Shown here one piece after another: positions 39,082 through 47,300 of a stretch of DNA of 64,000 nt (position 1 is the first letter of the stretch; every line of letters begins with the position of its first letter). The DNA comes from DASSUC01 sp035649895 (GTDB taxonomy: Bacteria; Actinomycetota; Actinomycetes; Mycobacteriales; Micromonosporaceae): the NCBI GenBank assembly GCA_035649895.1, contig DASRIS010000119.1, positions 1 through 64,000 of the forward strand, in the 5' to 3' direction. The notes under the pieces were generated by a model. It did not search any database. It saw only the letters and a list, made by a program, of their open reading frames with translations, and was not told the DNA's origin. Made by a program: the position numbers and the translations under genes.

Positions 39082-39504
39082 TTACTCGCGCGGGCTGTTC
39101 TGGTACGCGGCCAGCAGCCACCGCCCGTCGCGCTCGGCCAGGAGCCAGCTGGCCCGGATGGCCTGCCCGGCGCTGACCTCCCGCTGTCCAGGCGCCAGCA
39201 CCCCACCGACCGTGAGCAGCAGCGCCACGTCCTCGGCGAGGTACCGGAAGTCGAGCGGCTCGCCGGTGACCTGGGTGCCCCGGTACGGGCCGGCGAAGCC
39301 GGCGGCCATGAAGTCCCGGATCTGGTCGCGACCCTTGCGGTACTGGCCGGGCAGGATCATCGTGGCGTCCTCGGTGAACGCCGCCGCGAACGCCTCTGCG
39401 TCGTGGTCCGCCCAGGCGGTGACGATCCGCCGCATGATGTCGAGGGCCTCCGTCGGCGGCGACGCGGTGACGGCCGGCTGGCTCGGCGCGCTACTTGTGG
39501 TCAT
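39082..39504 (-). CDS. SgcJ/EcaC family (SnoaL-like) protein
   Basis: 140 aa from ATG 39504 (MTTSSAPSQ...); the frame is open upstream but that part overlaps the preceding gene's end. It is a small cone-shaped SnoaL/NTF2-like fold: EALDIMRRIVTAWADHDAEAFAAAFTEDATMILPG is the classical start, with GRDQIRDFMAAGFAG next and a C-terminal RASWLLAERDGRWLLAAYQNSP. SgcJ is a conserved protein of C-1027 and many other enediyne clusters whose exact reaction is not settled. It is the last gene of the enediyne run, 14 bases after the monooxygenase stop. Confidence 0.82.
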   Translation of the reverse strand: MTTSSAPSQPAVTASPPTEALDIMRRIVTAWADHDAEAFAAAFTEDATMILPGQYRKGRDQIRDFMAAGFAGPYRGTQVTGEPLDFRYLAEDVALLLTVGGVLAPGQREVSAGQAIRASWLLAERDGRWLLAAYQNSPRE

Positions 39505-39518
39505 GTCGGCTCTCCCTT

Positions 39519-40691
39519 TCAGAGGTACTGCGTGTTGGGCTCCAGGCCGCACAGCACCCGGCCGTACAGCTCGCTGTTGGTGTTCGGGTGCATCAGGGCG
39601 TGCAGGTTCACCGCTTGGATGTCCCGGGCGATCCGCTGGATCGGCACGTCCTGGTAGATGGACGAGCCGCCGCTGGCGGTGGCGAGAAGGTCAACCGCCT
39701 CCTTGCCCAGCCGGCAGGCCGAGCCCAGGTCCCCCCGGGCGCGTACCCGCTCCAGCAGGCTCCACTCCTCGCCGGTGGCGCACTTGGCGTCCACAGTGTC
39801 CGACAGCCGGTAGGCGTGGAAGGCCGCCTCGTCGACCTTCATCGTCGCGTCGGCCACCTGGTGGTGGGTCAGCGGGGCGGTGCGCTGGCTGTCGTACGAG
39901 GTGTAGGTGATCTTCCGGTCGGGCAGCCGGTCCAGGAACGCGTGCAGCCCAGCCTGGGCCAGACCTAGCGCGTTACCCACGGCGGACACGGACGCGACCG
40001 GCAGCAGCGGCGCCCGGTACATCGGCTCGGCCGCGTCGGGCCGCCCCGCCAGGACCACGTGCAGTGGCAGGACCCGACGCGCCGGCACGAACACGTCCTT
40101 GGCGACCGTGCTGATACTGCCGGTCCCCCGCAGGCCCGAGGTATGCCAGTCATCGACGAGCTGCAGGTCGGACACTGGTACCAGGGCGACGATGGGGTAC
40201 GGCTCGCCCCCCGCGCCGACCAGCACCGCGATGATCTCCTGCCAATGGCTGTGCCAGGCACCGGTCATGAAGCCCCACTCGCCGTTGACCACCACGCCGT
40301 CCTCGGCCGGCATGGCGATGGCACTGGGGCTCAGCGTCCCGCACACCCGGACGTCCGGCGTGGCAAAGACCTCGTCCTGTACCTCGGCCGGGAACATCCC
40401 GACCATCCAGGTGGGAATCCAGTAGACGGAGGCGGTCCAGGCGGTCGCGCCGTCTGCGCGGGCCAGCTCAGCGGCCACGTCGACGAGGGTCCGGGTGTCG
40501 GACTCGTAGCCACCGTACCGGCGGGGCACGCGCATCTTGAACACGCCCACGTCGGCCAGCGCCCCGATGACCTCGTCCGGCAACCGGCGGTTGTCCTCCG
40601 CCCAGGCCCCGTGCTTGCGCAGGACCGGCGCCATCTCGGCGATCCTGCGGACCAGCTCGTCCGGTGTAGGTGTGTTGGTGGTCAACGCCAT
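39519..40691 (-). CDS. flavin-dependent monooxygenase (acyl-CoA dehydrogenase fold, HsaA/ActVA-5 type)
   Basis: 390 aa. The acyl-CoA dehydrogenase fold is shown by LPDEVIGALADVGVFKMRVPRRYGG, VAAELARADGATAWTASV, VVNGEWGFMTGAWHSHW and TSGLRGTGSISTVAKDVFVP. Members of this branch (HsaA, ActVA-ORF5, DszC) are oxygenases that use reduced FMN or FAD from a separate reductase and hydroxylate aromatic or carrier-bound substrates. A flavin reductase is encoded three genes upstream in the same operon and is the natural partner. SgcC in C-1027, which needs the reductase SgcE6, is the functional precedent for a two-component enediyne oxygenase. The substrate here is unknown. Confidence 0.82.
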   Translation of the reverse strand: MALTTNTPTPDELVRRIAEMAPVLRKHGAWAEDNRRLPDEVIGALADVGVFKMRVPRRYGGYESDTRTLVDVAAELARADGATAWTASVYWIPTWMVGMFPAEVQDEVFATPDVRVCGTLSPSAIAMPAEDGVVVNGEWGFMTGAWHSHWQEIIAVLVGAGGEPYPIVALVPVSDLQLVDDWHTSGLRGTGSISTVAKDVFVPARRVLPLHVVLAGRPDAAEPMYRAPLLPVASVSAVGNALGLAQAGLHAFLDRLPDRKITYTSYDSQRTAPLTHHQVADATMKVDEAAFHAYRLSDTVDAKCATGEEWSLLERVRARGDLGSACRLGKEAVDLLATASGGSSIYQDVPIQRIARDIQAVNLHALMHPNTNSELYGRVLCGLEPNTQYL

Positions 40692-40717
40692 CTCCTTCCT
40701 CAGAGCATCGAGACCTG

Positions 40718-41992
40718 TCAGACCGGCGTGCCCGCCGGCGGCGGGGCGGTGAGCCGCACCGGTAGGCTGCGATGGCCGTTCATGATGAACGTGGGCAGCG
40801 GTTCGAGGGCGTCCCGCTCCACCGCGAGGCTGATCCCCGGGAACCGCTCGAAGAGCGACGACAGGCCGACACTGGCGACCAGCCGCGCGACACCCGCACC
40901 GAGGCAGTAGTGCGGCCCGTGGCCGAACGAGAGGTGCTCCTTGTCGGGCCGGGTGATGTCGAACGTGCCAGCGTCCGCGCCGTGCCGGGCCGGGTCGCGG
41001 CCAACCGCGCAGTAGTTGACCAGGATCGGGTCGCCCTTCGGGATGGTCACACCGGCCAGGTCGATGTCCTCGACGGCGTAGCGCAGCGGCAGGTGCGCCA
41101 GCGGCGACTCCACCCGCAGCGTCTCGTCGATGACGTCGTCCCAGCCGGCCCGGCCGGACCGGACCAGCTCGAGCTGGTCGGGGTTGGCCAGCAGGGCGGC
41201 GACGGCATTGTCGAGGAAGTTGATGGTGGTCTCCGAGCCGGCACCCAGGATGGCGAAGATGGAGTCGGTCAGCTCCGCCTCGGTGAGGCGGGTACCGTCC
41301 TCGTCGCGTGCGGCGATGAGAGCGCTGGTGACGTCCTCGCCGGGCGCCTGCCGCTTGGCCGCGACAAAGTCCGCCATCGCAGTCCGCCAGCCCACCAGGA
41401 TGGCCTGCGCCTGCTCCGGGGTGACCGTGGTGTCCACCATCATGTCGACGACCTTCGCGGTCTCCGCGCGGACCTCCTCGGACATGCCGATGAGGTCCGC
41501 CACCAGGCGGGCGGGCAGCGGGTAGGCGAACTCGGCGCGCAGGTCCACCACCTCGCCGGCCGGCACGCCGGCCAGCCGGTCCAGCAGCTCGTTGGTCAGC
41601 TCGACGACCCGGGGCCGGATCTGCCCGGTACGCCGCGGCGTGAACGCCTTGCCCACCAGACGCCGCAGCCGCACGTGGTCCGCGCCGTACGCGGTCACCA
41701 TGTTGTCCATCGCGACCCAGCTGATCATCTCCCAGGTCGGCGGGACCTCGCCGTTGATGAAGGCGGGCCAGTGGTTACGGGCGCTCTTGGTGACCCGCGG
41801 GTCGGTGAGGACCCGCTTGATGACGTCATACCGGTTGAGGGACCAGGCGAGCACGCCGCCGGGCAGCTCGACCTGGGTCGCCGGACCCTGCGCCCGCAGG
41901 TGCTCCGCCTCGCCGTGGAGGTTGCGGCCGGTGGTGTCCAGCCTGGTAGGACAGTCGTTGGGGTCCAGCCTGATGGGGCAGCCCTGTGTCAT
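40718..41992 (-). CDS. cytochrome P450
   Basis: 424 aa. I-helix AILGAGSETTINFL (oxygen-activating Glu-Thr kept; GSET in place of the common GHET), ExxR region with ETLRVESPLAHLPLRYA, and heme loop FGHGPHYCLGAGVARLVASV. It resembles CYP105/107-type soluble bacterial P450s. The N-terminus (MTQGCPIRLDPNDCPTRLD) is typical. It lies between a second P450 and the HsaA-type oxygenase in the enediyne operon, so oxidation of the warhead or an attached aromatic part is likely; the substrate cannot be read from sequence. Confidence 0.88.
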   Translation of the reverse strand: MTQGCPIRLDPNDCPTRLDTTGRNLHGEAEHLRAQGPATQVELPGGVLAWSLNRYDVIKRVLTDPRVTKSARNHWPAFINGEVPPTWEMISWVAMDNMVTAYGADHVRLRRLVGKAFTPRRTGQIRPRVVELTNELLDRLAGVPAGEVVDLRAEFAYPLPARLVADLIGMSEEVRAETAKVVDMMVDTTVTPEQAQAILVGWRTAMADFVAAKRQAPGEDVTSALIAARDEDGTRLTEAELTDSIFAILGAGSETTINFLDNAVAALLANPDQLELVRSGRAGWDDVIDETLRVESPLAHLPLRYAVEDIDLAGVTIPKGDPILVNYCAVGRDPARHGADAGTFDITRPDKEHLSFGHGPHYCLGAGVARLVASVGLSSLFERFPGISLAVERDALEPLPTFIMNGHRSLPVRLTAPPPAGTPV

Positions 41993-42014
41993 CGCAGACC
42001 TCGCAGAAGATGTG

Positions 42015-43382
42015 TCAGCGCAGCGACCGCACTGTCATGGGAAGGCCGTTGCGCACCCGCAGCGACAGCATCGGCTCGGGAACAGCTCGATAACCGGGTG
42101 CTACCTCGAGCCGCAGCTCCCGCGCGACCATCGCGGTTACCAGGACGGCCTCCAGCATTCCCAGGTGGCTGCCGACGCAGAACCGCGGACCGGCGCCGAA
42201 CGGGATGTACGCGTACCTCGGCCGGTCGGCCGCCCGGGCGGGGTCGAACCGGTCCGGGTCGAACCGGTCGGGCACCGCCCAGAAAGCGGGATGCCGGTGC
42301 AGCGTGTACGGGCAGATCAGCACATCGGACCGGGCCGGTACGCGGTACCCGCCAACCTCGTCCTCGTGCTGGGCGATCCGGGACAGCATCCACACCGGCG
42401 GGTAGAGCCGGACCGCCTCCTCGACGACCATCGTCGTGTACGCGAGCCGGCGTAGGTCCGCATACACCGGCGTCCGGTCGCCGAGCACCTCGACCGTCTC
42501 GGCGTGCAGCCGCTGCCACACGTCCGGATGCCGGTCGAGCAGGTAGAAGGTCCAGCCGAGGGTGCTCGCCGTGGTCTCGTGCCCGGCCAGCAGCAGGGTG
42601 ATGAGCTCGTCCCACATCCGCTGCTGGCCGAGCCGAGGGTCGTCTTCCCGCTGGGTGGACGCGATAAGCCGGGACAGCGCGTCGTCACCGTCCCCGGTGG
42701 ACCCGCAGGGCCGGGCGGCACGCTCGGCGACCAGCGCATCGACGACCCGGCGCAGCTCCCGCCGGGCCCGGCGGAACCGGAGCTGGTGCGGCAGCGGCAC
42801 CCACATGGGGACCATGCCGAGCGAGGCCATCTCGAACATCGCCTGGTCCTGCATCGCCTCGAACGAACGGTCGATGGAGCTGAAGCCGCCGAGGTCGGCG
42901 TCGAGCAGCGTACGGCCGAGCACGCCGAGGGTGAGGCCGGTCATCTCACGGACCACGTCGACCGGCGGCCCGCCCTCGTGCCCGCGCAGCCGGCGGACCA
43001 GGGCGGTGGCCTCCTGCACGACCACCCCGGCCTGACGGGCGATGCGCTTGTTCTGGAACACCGGCTGGACCACCCGCCGCTGCTCACGCCACAGCTCGTC
43101 CTCGCTGGTGAGCAGGCCGTCGCCGAGAGCGCGCCTCGCCTGGGCGAGGCCGAGCCCCTTGTGGTAGTTGGCGCTGTTGTCGGCCAGCACATGCTTGGCG
43201 TGTTCCGGGTGGTTGAAGAAGTAGAGCACCTTGGGCCCGGCGGAGATCCGCACCGCGTCGCCGTACGTCGCGGCGGCCGAGGTCATCAGCCCGAGCCGGT
43301 CCCGGCCCAGCTTCCACAGCAGGCTGAGCATGGCCGTGGCCGGTGGGCCGGGTGGCACCCGGCGGGCAGGGGCGAGTGTCAT
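42015..43382 (-). CDS. cytochrome P450 (class II-like, CYP4/102-type)
   Basis: 455 aa from ATG 43382; a GTG at 43406 would overlap the flavin reductase. The layout is of longer P450s: a Pro-rich start (RVPPGPPATAMLSLLWKLGRD), I-helix LITLLLAGHETTASTLGW, EEAVRLYPPVWMLSR (ExxR) and heme loop FGAGPRFCVGSHLGMLEA. It differs clearly from the neighbouring P450, with the Arg-Phe-Cys-Val-Gly loop of fatty-acid/CYP4-like enzymes. Related P450s occur in enediyne clusters. It begins 5 bases before the flavin reductase stop on the map, so the genes are co-transcribed. Confidence 0.88.
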   Translation of the reverse strand: MTLAPARRVPPGPPATAMLSLLWKLGRDRLGLMTSAAATYGDAVRISAGPKVLYFFNHPEHAKHVLADNSANYHKGLGLAQARRALGDGLLTSEDELWREQRRVVQPVFQNKRIARQAGVVVQEATALVRRLRGHEGGPPVDVVREMTGLTLGVLGRTLLDADLGGFSSIDRSFEAMQDQAMFEMASLGMVPMWVPLPHQLRFRRARRELRRVVDALVAERAARPCGSTGDGDDALSRLIASTQREDDPRLGQQRMWDELITLLLAGHETTASTLGWTFYLLDRHPDVWQRLHAETVEVLGDRTPVYADLRRLAYTTMVVEEAVRLYPPVWMLSRIAQHEDEVGGYRVPARSDVLICPYTLHRHPAFWAVPDRFDPDRFDPARAADRPRYAYIPFGAGPRFCVGSHLGMLEAVLVTAMVARELRLEVAPGYRAVPEPMLSLRVRNGLPMTVRSLR

Positions 43383-43386
43383 GCCG

Positions 43387-43914
43387 TCACCTCGTCGCGT
43401 TCGCATCCAGGCTGCCGAACTGGCCCTGGAAGAACAGCAACGCCTCTGTCTCGGGCTGCCTGTCGAGGGACAGCACGGTGCCGATGAAGATGGTGTGGTC
43501 GCCGCCCTCGTAGGTACGCCAGACCTCGCACTCGAAGTGGGCGAGCGCGCCGTTGATCAGCGGTGTGCCGGTGACCCCGCCGGGCCGCCAGTCGACCGCG
43601 TTGAACTGGGCCATCCCCAGCGGGCGGGTCCGGTCGGCGAAGTACCGCGCAACCGGCTCCTGGTGCGAGGCGAGCACCGAGACGCCGAAGAAGCAGCTCA
43701 CGGAGAGCGCCTCGTGCATGATCGCGCCGCGGTCGACGCAGACCAGGCACAGCGGTGGCTCGAGCGAGACCGCGGTGAACGAGTTCGCGGTCATCGCGTG
43801 CGGGGTGCCGCCACCGACGGTCACCACGGTGACCCCGGTGGCGAACATCCCGAAAGCCCGCCGCAGGACCTGAGCATCGGCTCTCTCGACGGGTAGCGTC
43901 GGTTCGACGGTCAC
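43387..43914 (-). CDS. flavin reductase (SgcE6/HpaC-like)
   Basis: 175 aa from GTG 43914, chosen for GGAGG 4 bases upstream; the frame is open to 44019 inside the thioesterase gene. It is a short-chain flavin reductase: LRRAFGMFATGVTVVTV, MTANSFTAVSLEPPLCLVCVD, FFGVSVLASHQEPVARYF and GDHTIFIGTVLSL are the family hallmarks. It uses NAD(P)H to supply reduced FMN or FAD by diffusion to a partner oxygenase, here most likely the HsaA-type enzyme in the same operon. SgcE6 does the same in C-1027. It follows the thioesterase gene by 19 bases. Confidence 0.88.
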   Translation of the reverse strand: MTVEPTLPVERADAQVLRRAFGMFATGVTVVTVGGGTPHAMTANSFTAVSLEPPLCLVCVDRGAIMHEALSVSCFFGVSVLASHQEPVARYFADRTRPLGMAQFNAVDWRPGGVTGTPLINGALAHFECEVWRTYEGGDHTIFIGTVLSLDRQPETEALLFFQGQFGSLDANATR

Positions 43915-43933
43915 CTGACCTCCCTCACCTGAT

Positions 43934-44383
43934 CTAGGCGCGGACCGGGGCGTACGGGGTGAGAGCCCGGGCCAGTGCCTGCGGTACGCGGGCCGGCACG
44001 GTACGGGTGCTCGGCCCACGCATGCACGCCACGCGCTGGCGGCCCCGGGCGACCAGCGTCTCGCCGCCGTCCGGGTCGAGCCGGAGGTAGTCGAAGCTGA
44101 GCTCGATCTGGGTCTGCGCCAGGTGGACCAGCCGCATCCTGATGGACAGCTCGTCGAACGCGGTTACCTCGGCGAAGAACTCGCAGTCCACCTTCAGCGT
44201 GAACAGCTTCAGGTCACCTCGGAGGTCAGCGAGCACCTCCGGCGCGTGCAGCTTGAGGAACATCTCGCGGCAGCGCCCCTGCCAACGCAGGTAGTTGACG
44301 TAGTAGACGTTGCCGACGAGGTTGGTCTCCTCGAACCCGACGGTGTGCAGGTACTCGAAGTACGTCTCCACGGCTACGACCAC
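43934..44383 (-). CDS. enediyne thioesterase (E10/TEBC family, hotdog fold)
   Basis: 149 aa from GTG 44383, overlapping the PKS stop; a GTG at 44371 is an alternative, and readings from 44548 lie inside the PKS. The hallmark YFEYLHTVGFEETNLVGNVYYVNYLRWQGRCREMFL is highly conserved among enediyne thioesterases, and ARGRQRVACM closes the domain. In characterised systems (SgcE10, CalE7, DynE7) it hydrolyses the polyene off the PKS ACP, giving polyene acids or a heptaene after decarboxylation. It is directly downstream of, and co-translated with, the enediyne PKS, which identifies the cluster with high certainty. Confidence 0.95.
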   Translation of the reverse strand: MVVAVETYFEYLHTVGFEETNLVGNVYYVNYLRWQGRCREMFLKLHAPEVLADLRGDLKLFTLKVDCEFFAEVTAFDELSIRMRLVHLAQTQIELSFDYLRLDPDGGETLVARGRQRVACMRGPSTRTVPARVPQALARALTPYAPVRA

Positions 44384-47300
44384 CCGTCGGTGAGGACCGC
44401 GAACACGACCGGGCCGGTGCCGCCGCGCAGGGTCGTGGCGACCGTGGCGATGCGCAGCGTGCCCGATGCGAAGATGGCCCAGCCGTCCCGCCGGGCCGGC
44501 GTCAACGCGAGCGGTGCGTGGTGCGGCAGGCCGGCCTTGCGCAGGCACTCGACCGCCGTCCAGACGCGGGTCGTCGCCGTGTCCGGACTGTCCCCTGTCT
44601 CCGCCGCCACCAGCTCGGCCAGGTACGCGTGTCCCCCCAGCAGCCCGCGCCAGTCCACAGCGGACCGTCCGGTCACCGGTTCGACGTCACAGCCGAGCCG
44701 GCCGGCCGCGGCGGTGGACAAGGTCACCCCACCCCCGTGCGCGACCGAGATGGTCGTGCCGCCGTCGGCCTCGGGTCGGCCGTCCGGCCGGTACCCCAGC
44801 TCGACCCGGCGCCCGAGGGCGCGACCGGCCGCAACGGCGCTGTGCGTACGGCGTTCGCCGGCGCTGTCTGGGCAGCTGGGCTCCACGACGACCGCGACCT
44901 GGGCGCCGAGCAGGTCGCCGAGCCCCCGTTCCAGGTAGGGACCGAGCAGCGGGGCCACCCACGGGCCGCGTCCGCCGGTCCTGCGTACTGCGCGCAGCCG
45001 CAGCCCTTCCCAGCGCTCGACCACCGCACCGGCCTCGGTGCGTACGGCGATGTCGTAGACGTAGGTGTCACCGTCGCGGCTGCGCTCGGTGGCGCAGTAC
45101 CGCACCTGCCCGGAGCGCACCCTGCCGCCGGTCGGGTATACCCGCTCGATGCCGGCGGGCAGCAGTGTCGCGTCCGGTACGCACACCTGGTTGCCGTGCA
45201 TCAGCGCGTCGCGCATGCCCGGGTCGCCGAGCAGCAGCTCCCCCGGCAGGACCCCGGAGAACCAGTCCGTCGTATCGGTGACCGCGACCTCAGCGTCCAC
45301 GTGACGGGCGGCGGCCCGGTAGAAGCGGCGCAGCCGCTGGAACCGCCGGCCCTGGAACAGGATGCCGCCGTAGAGGTCGGCGGCGGGGTCCAGCGGTACG
45401 GCGGGCAGCGCGTCGTCGCCCGGCCAGGGCGGGCCGTCCGGCGCGGCGAGCTCGGCAAAGCGCAGCCGGGCCTGGAAGTGCTCTGCCGCGAACCCGGTCT
45501 CCGCGCTGCGGATCACCACCTCGACGGTGTCCTCGCCGGTGACCACCGCCGCGATCCTGATCGTCGTGCTGCCCTCCGGCGGCACGACGACCGGCCGCAG
45601 GAACTCGGCCCGTTCGACCAGCGGCACGGTCGTGCGCCCGGTCACCGCGGTGGCGACCTGCGCCATCGCCTCCATCCCGAACACCGCCGGGAACAGCAGG
45701 TTGCCGTCGAGCAGGTGGTCGGCGAGGTAGTGGTCGGTCCCGGCGTTCAGCTCGGTCTCGGTCACCAGCTCGACGCCGTGGTACCGGACGAGCGGCCGGT
45801 CGACGAAGCGCAGCAGCGGCAGCTCGGGAAGGTCGTACCGCACCGTGTCGACGCCCCCGGTACGGCCGCTGACCACCACCACAGCCGGCGCGTCCGGGTC
45901 GCTGAGCAGCCGCCGCATGACCGCTACGCCCTGCTCCGCGGTGATGGGCGTGATGCCGTCGCGGGCCAGCGACTCGACCACCGACAGCCGCTCCCCCATG
46001 CCGACCCCCGACCACACCGACCACTCCAGGCACAGGGCGCGGCACTGCGGATACCGCTCCGCGGCCTCCTGGGTGAGGTCGGCCAGCCACTCGTTCGCCG
46101 TCGCGTAGTGCCCCTCGCCGCGCAGGCCGACCCGGCCGATGACGCTGCCGAACGTCACCAGCAGGCGGAGCCGGGCGGGGTCGACCGCGTCGAGGACCGC
46201 GCGCAGGCCGTCGACCTTTGGGGCGAGGGTACGGCGGAACGCCGCCGCATCGAGGTCGGCCAGCGCGGTCGGCTCGTTCCGCCCGGCGCCGTGCAGCACG
46301 GCGGTGACCGGGCCGAGCGCCTGGCTCACCTCGGCCACGGCCGTGCGGACCTGCGCGGGGTCGGTCACGTCGGCGCGCGCGTAGTGCACCCGTACCCCGG
46401 CGGCCGCGACCCGCCGCAGGTTGGCCGCCAGCTCGGCGTCCTCGGCCGGGTCGGAACGGCCGAGCACGCCGAGCGCGGCGCCGCTGTCGCCGGCGGCCGC
46501 CAGCGCGCACTCGGCGGTGATGCCCTTCCCGCCGCCGGTCACCAGCAGCACGTCGGCGGGGCCCAGCGGCGGGGAGGTCCGCGCCGGATGGACCGGCATC
46601 GCGCGCAGCGTCGGTACCCGCCGCACGCCGGCGGCGTCGTAGTGCACCTCGGTAAAGGACGTGGTCGCGGCCACCTCGGCGACCACCCGGTCGACCAGGT
46701 CGGGGGTGACCGGCGTGTGCACGATGGTGACCCGCAGGTGCGGCGCCTCCAGGCGGAGCGTCTTGGCCAGCCCCGCCGCGCCACACCGTCCCACCTGGAC
46801 GAGCACGAACCGGCTGAGGTCCGGTCCCCGCGCCGCCGCCTGCACGCCGCGCAGCGCTGTCTCCAGGTGCCGTTCCTCGCACCGTTCGGGGAGGCAGACC
46901 AGCACGCCACCGCCGACGCCGGCGTGACCGAGCGCCGTGCGCAGCGGTCCGGCGCGCGGGTCGTCGCCCTCGCCGTACGCCTGCCACTCGTGCGAGCCCT
47001 CCGGCGCGCCGCGCGCCGGTAGGGGCGTCTCGTCCAGGTCCACGCGGAACGGCCGCGACCACGCCGCGGCACCGGAGACCGGGGCGGCGCGGTCACCGTC
47101 GCGCGGCTGCGCGGTCAGCGCCAGCTCGTCCAGCGCCTCGGCCAGCTCCCGGACGGTGGCGGTGGCGAAGTTGGTGGGTGCCTGCGACGCCGGTACGCCG
47201 AGGCGCTGGGCTGCCTGGTTCATCACCTGGCCGACGGTGATCGAGCTGAGGTGCAGGTCGTCCAGCAGCCTGCTGTCCGCCCGTACCATCTCCAGCGGAA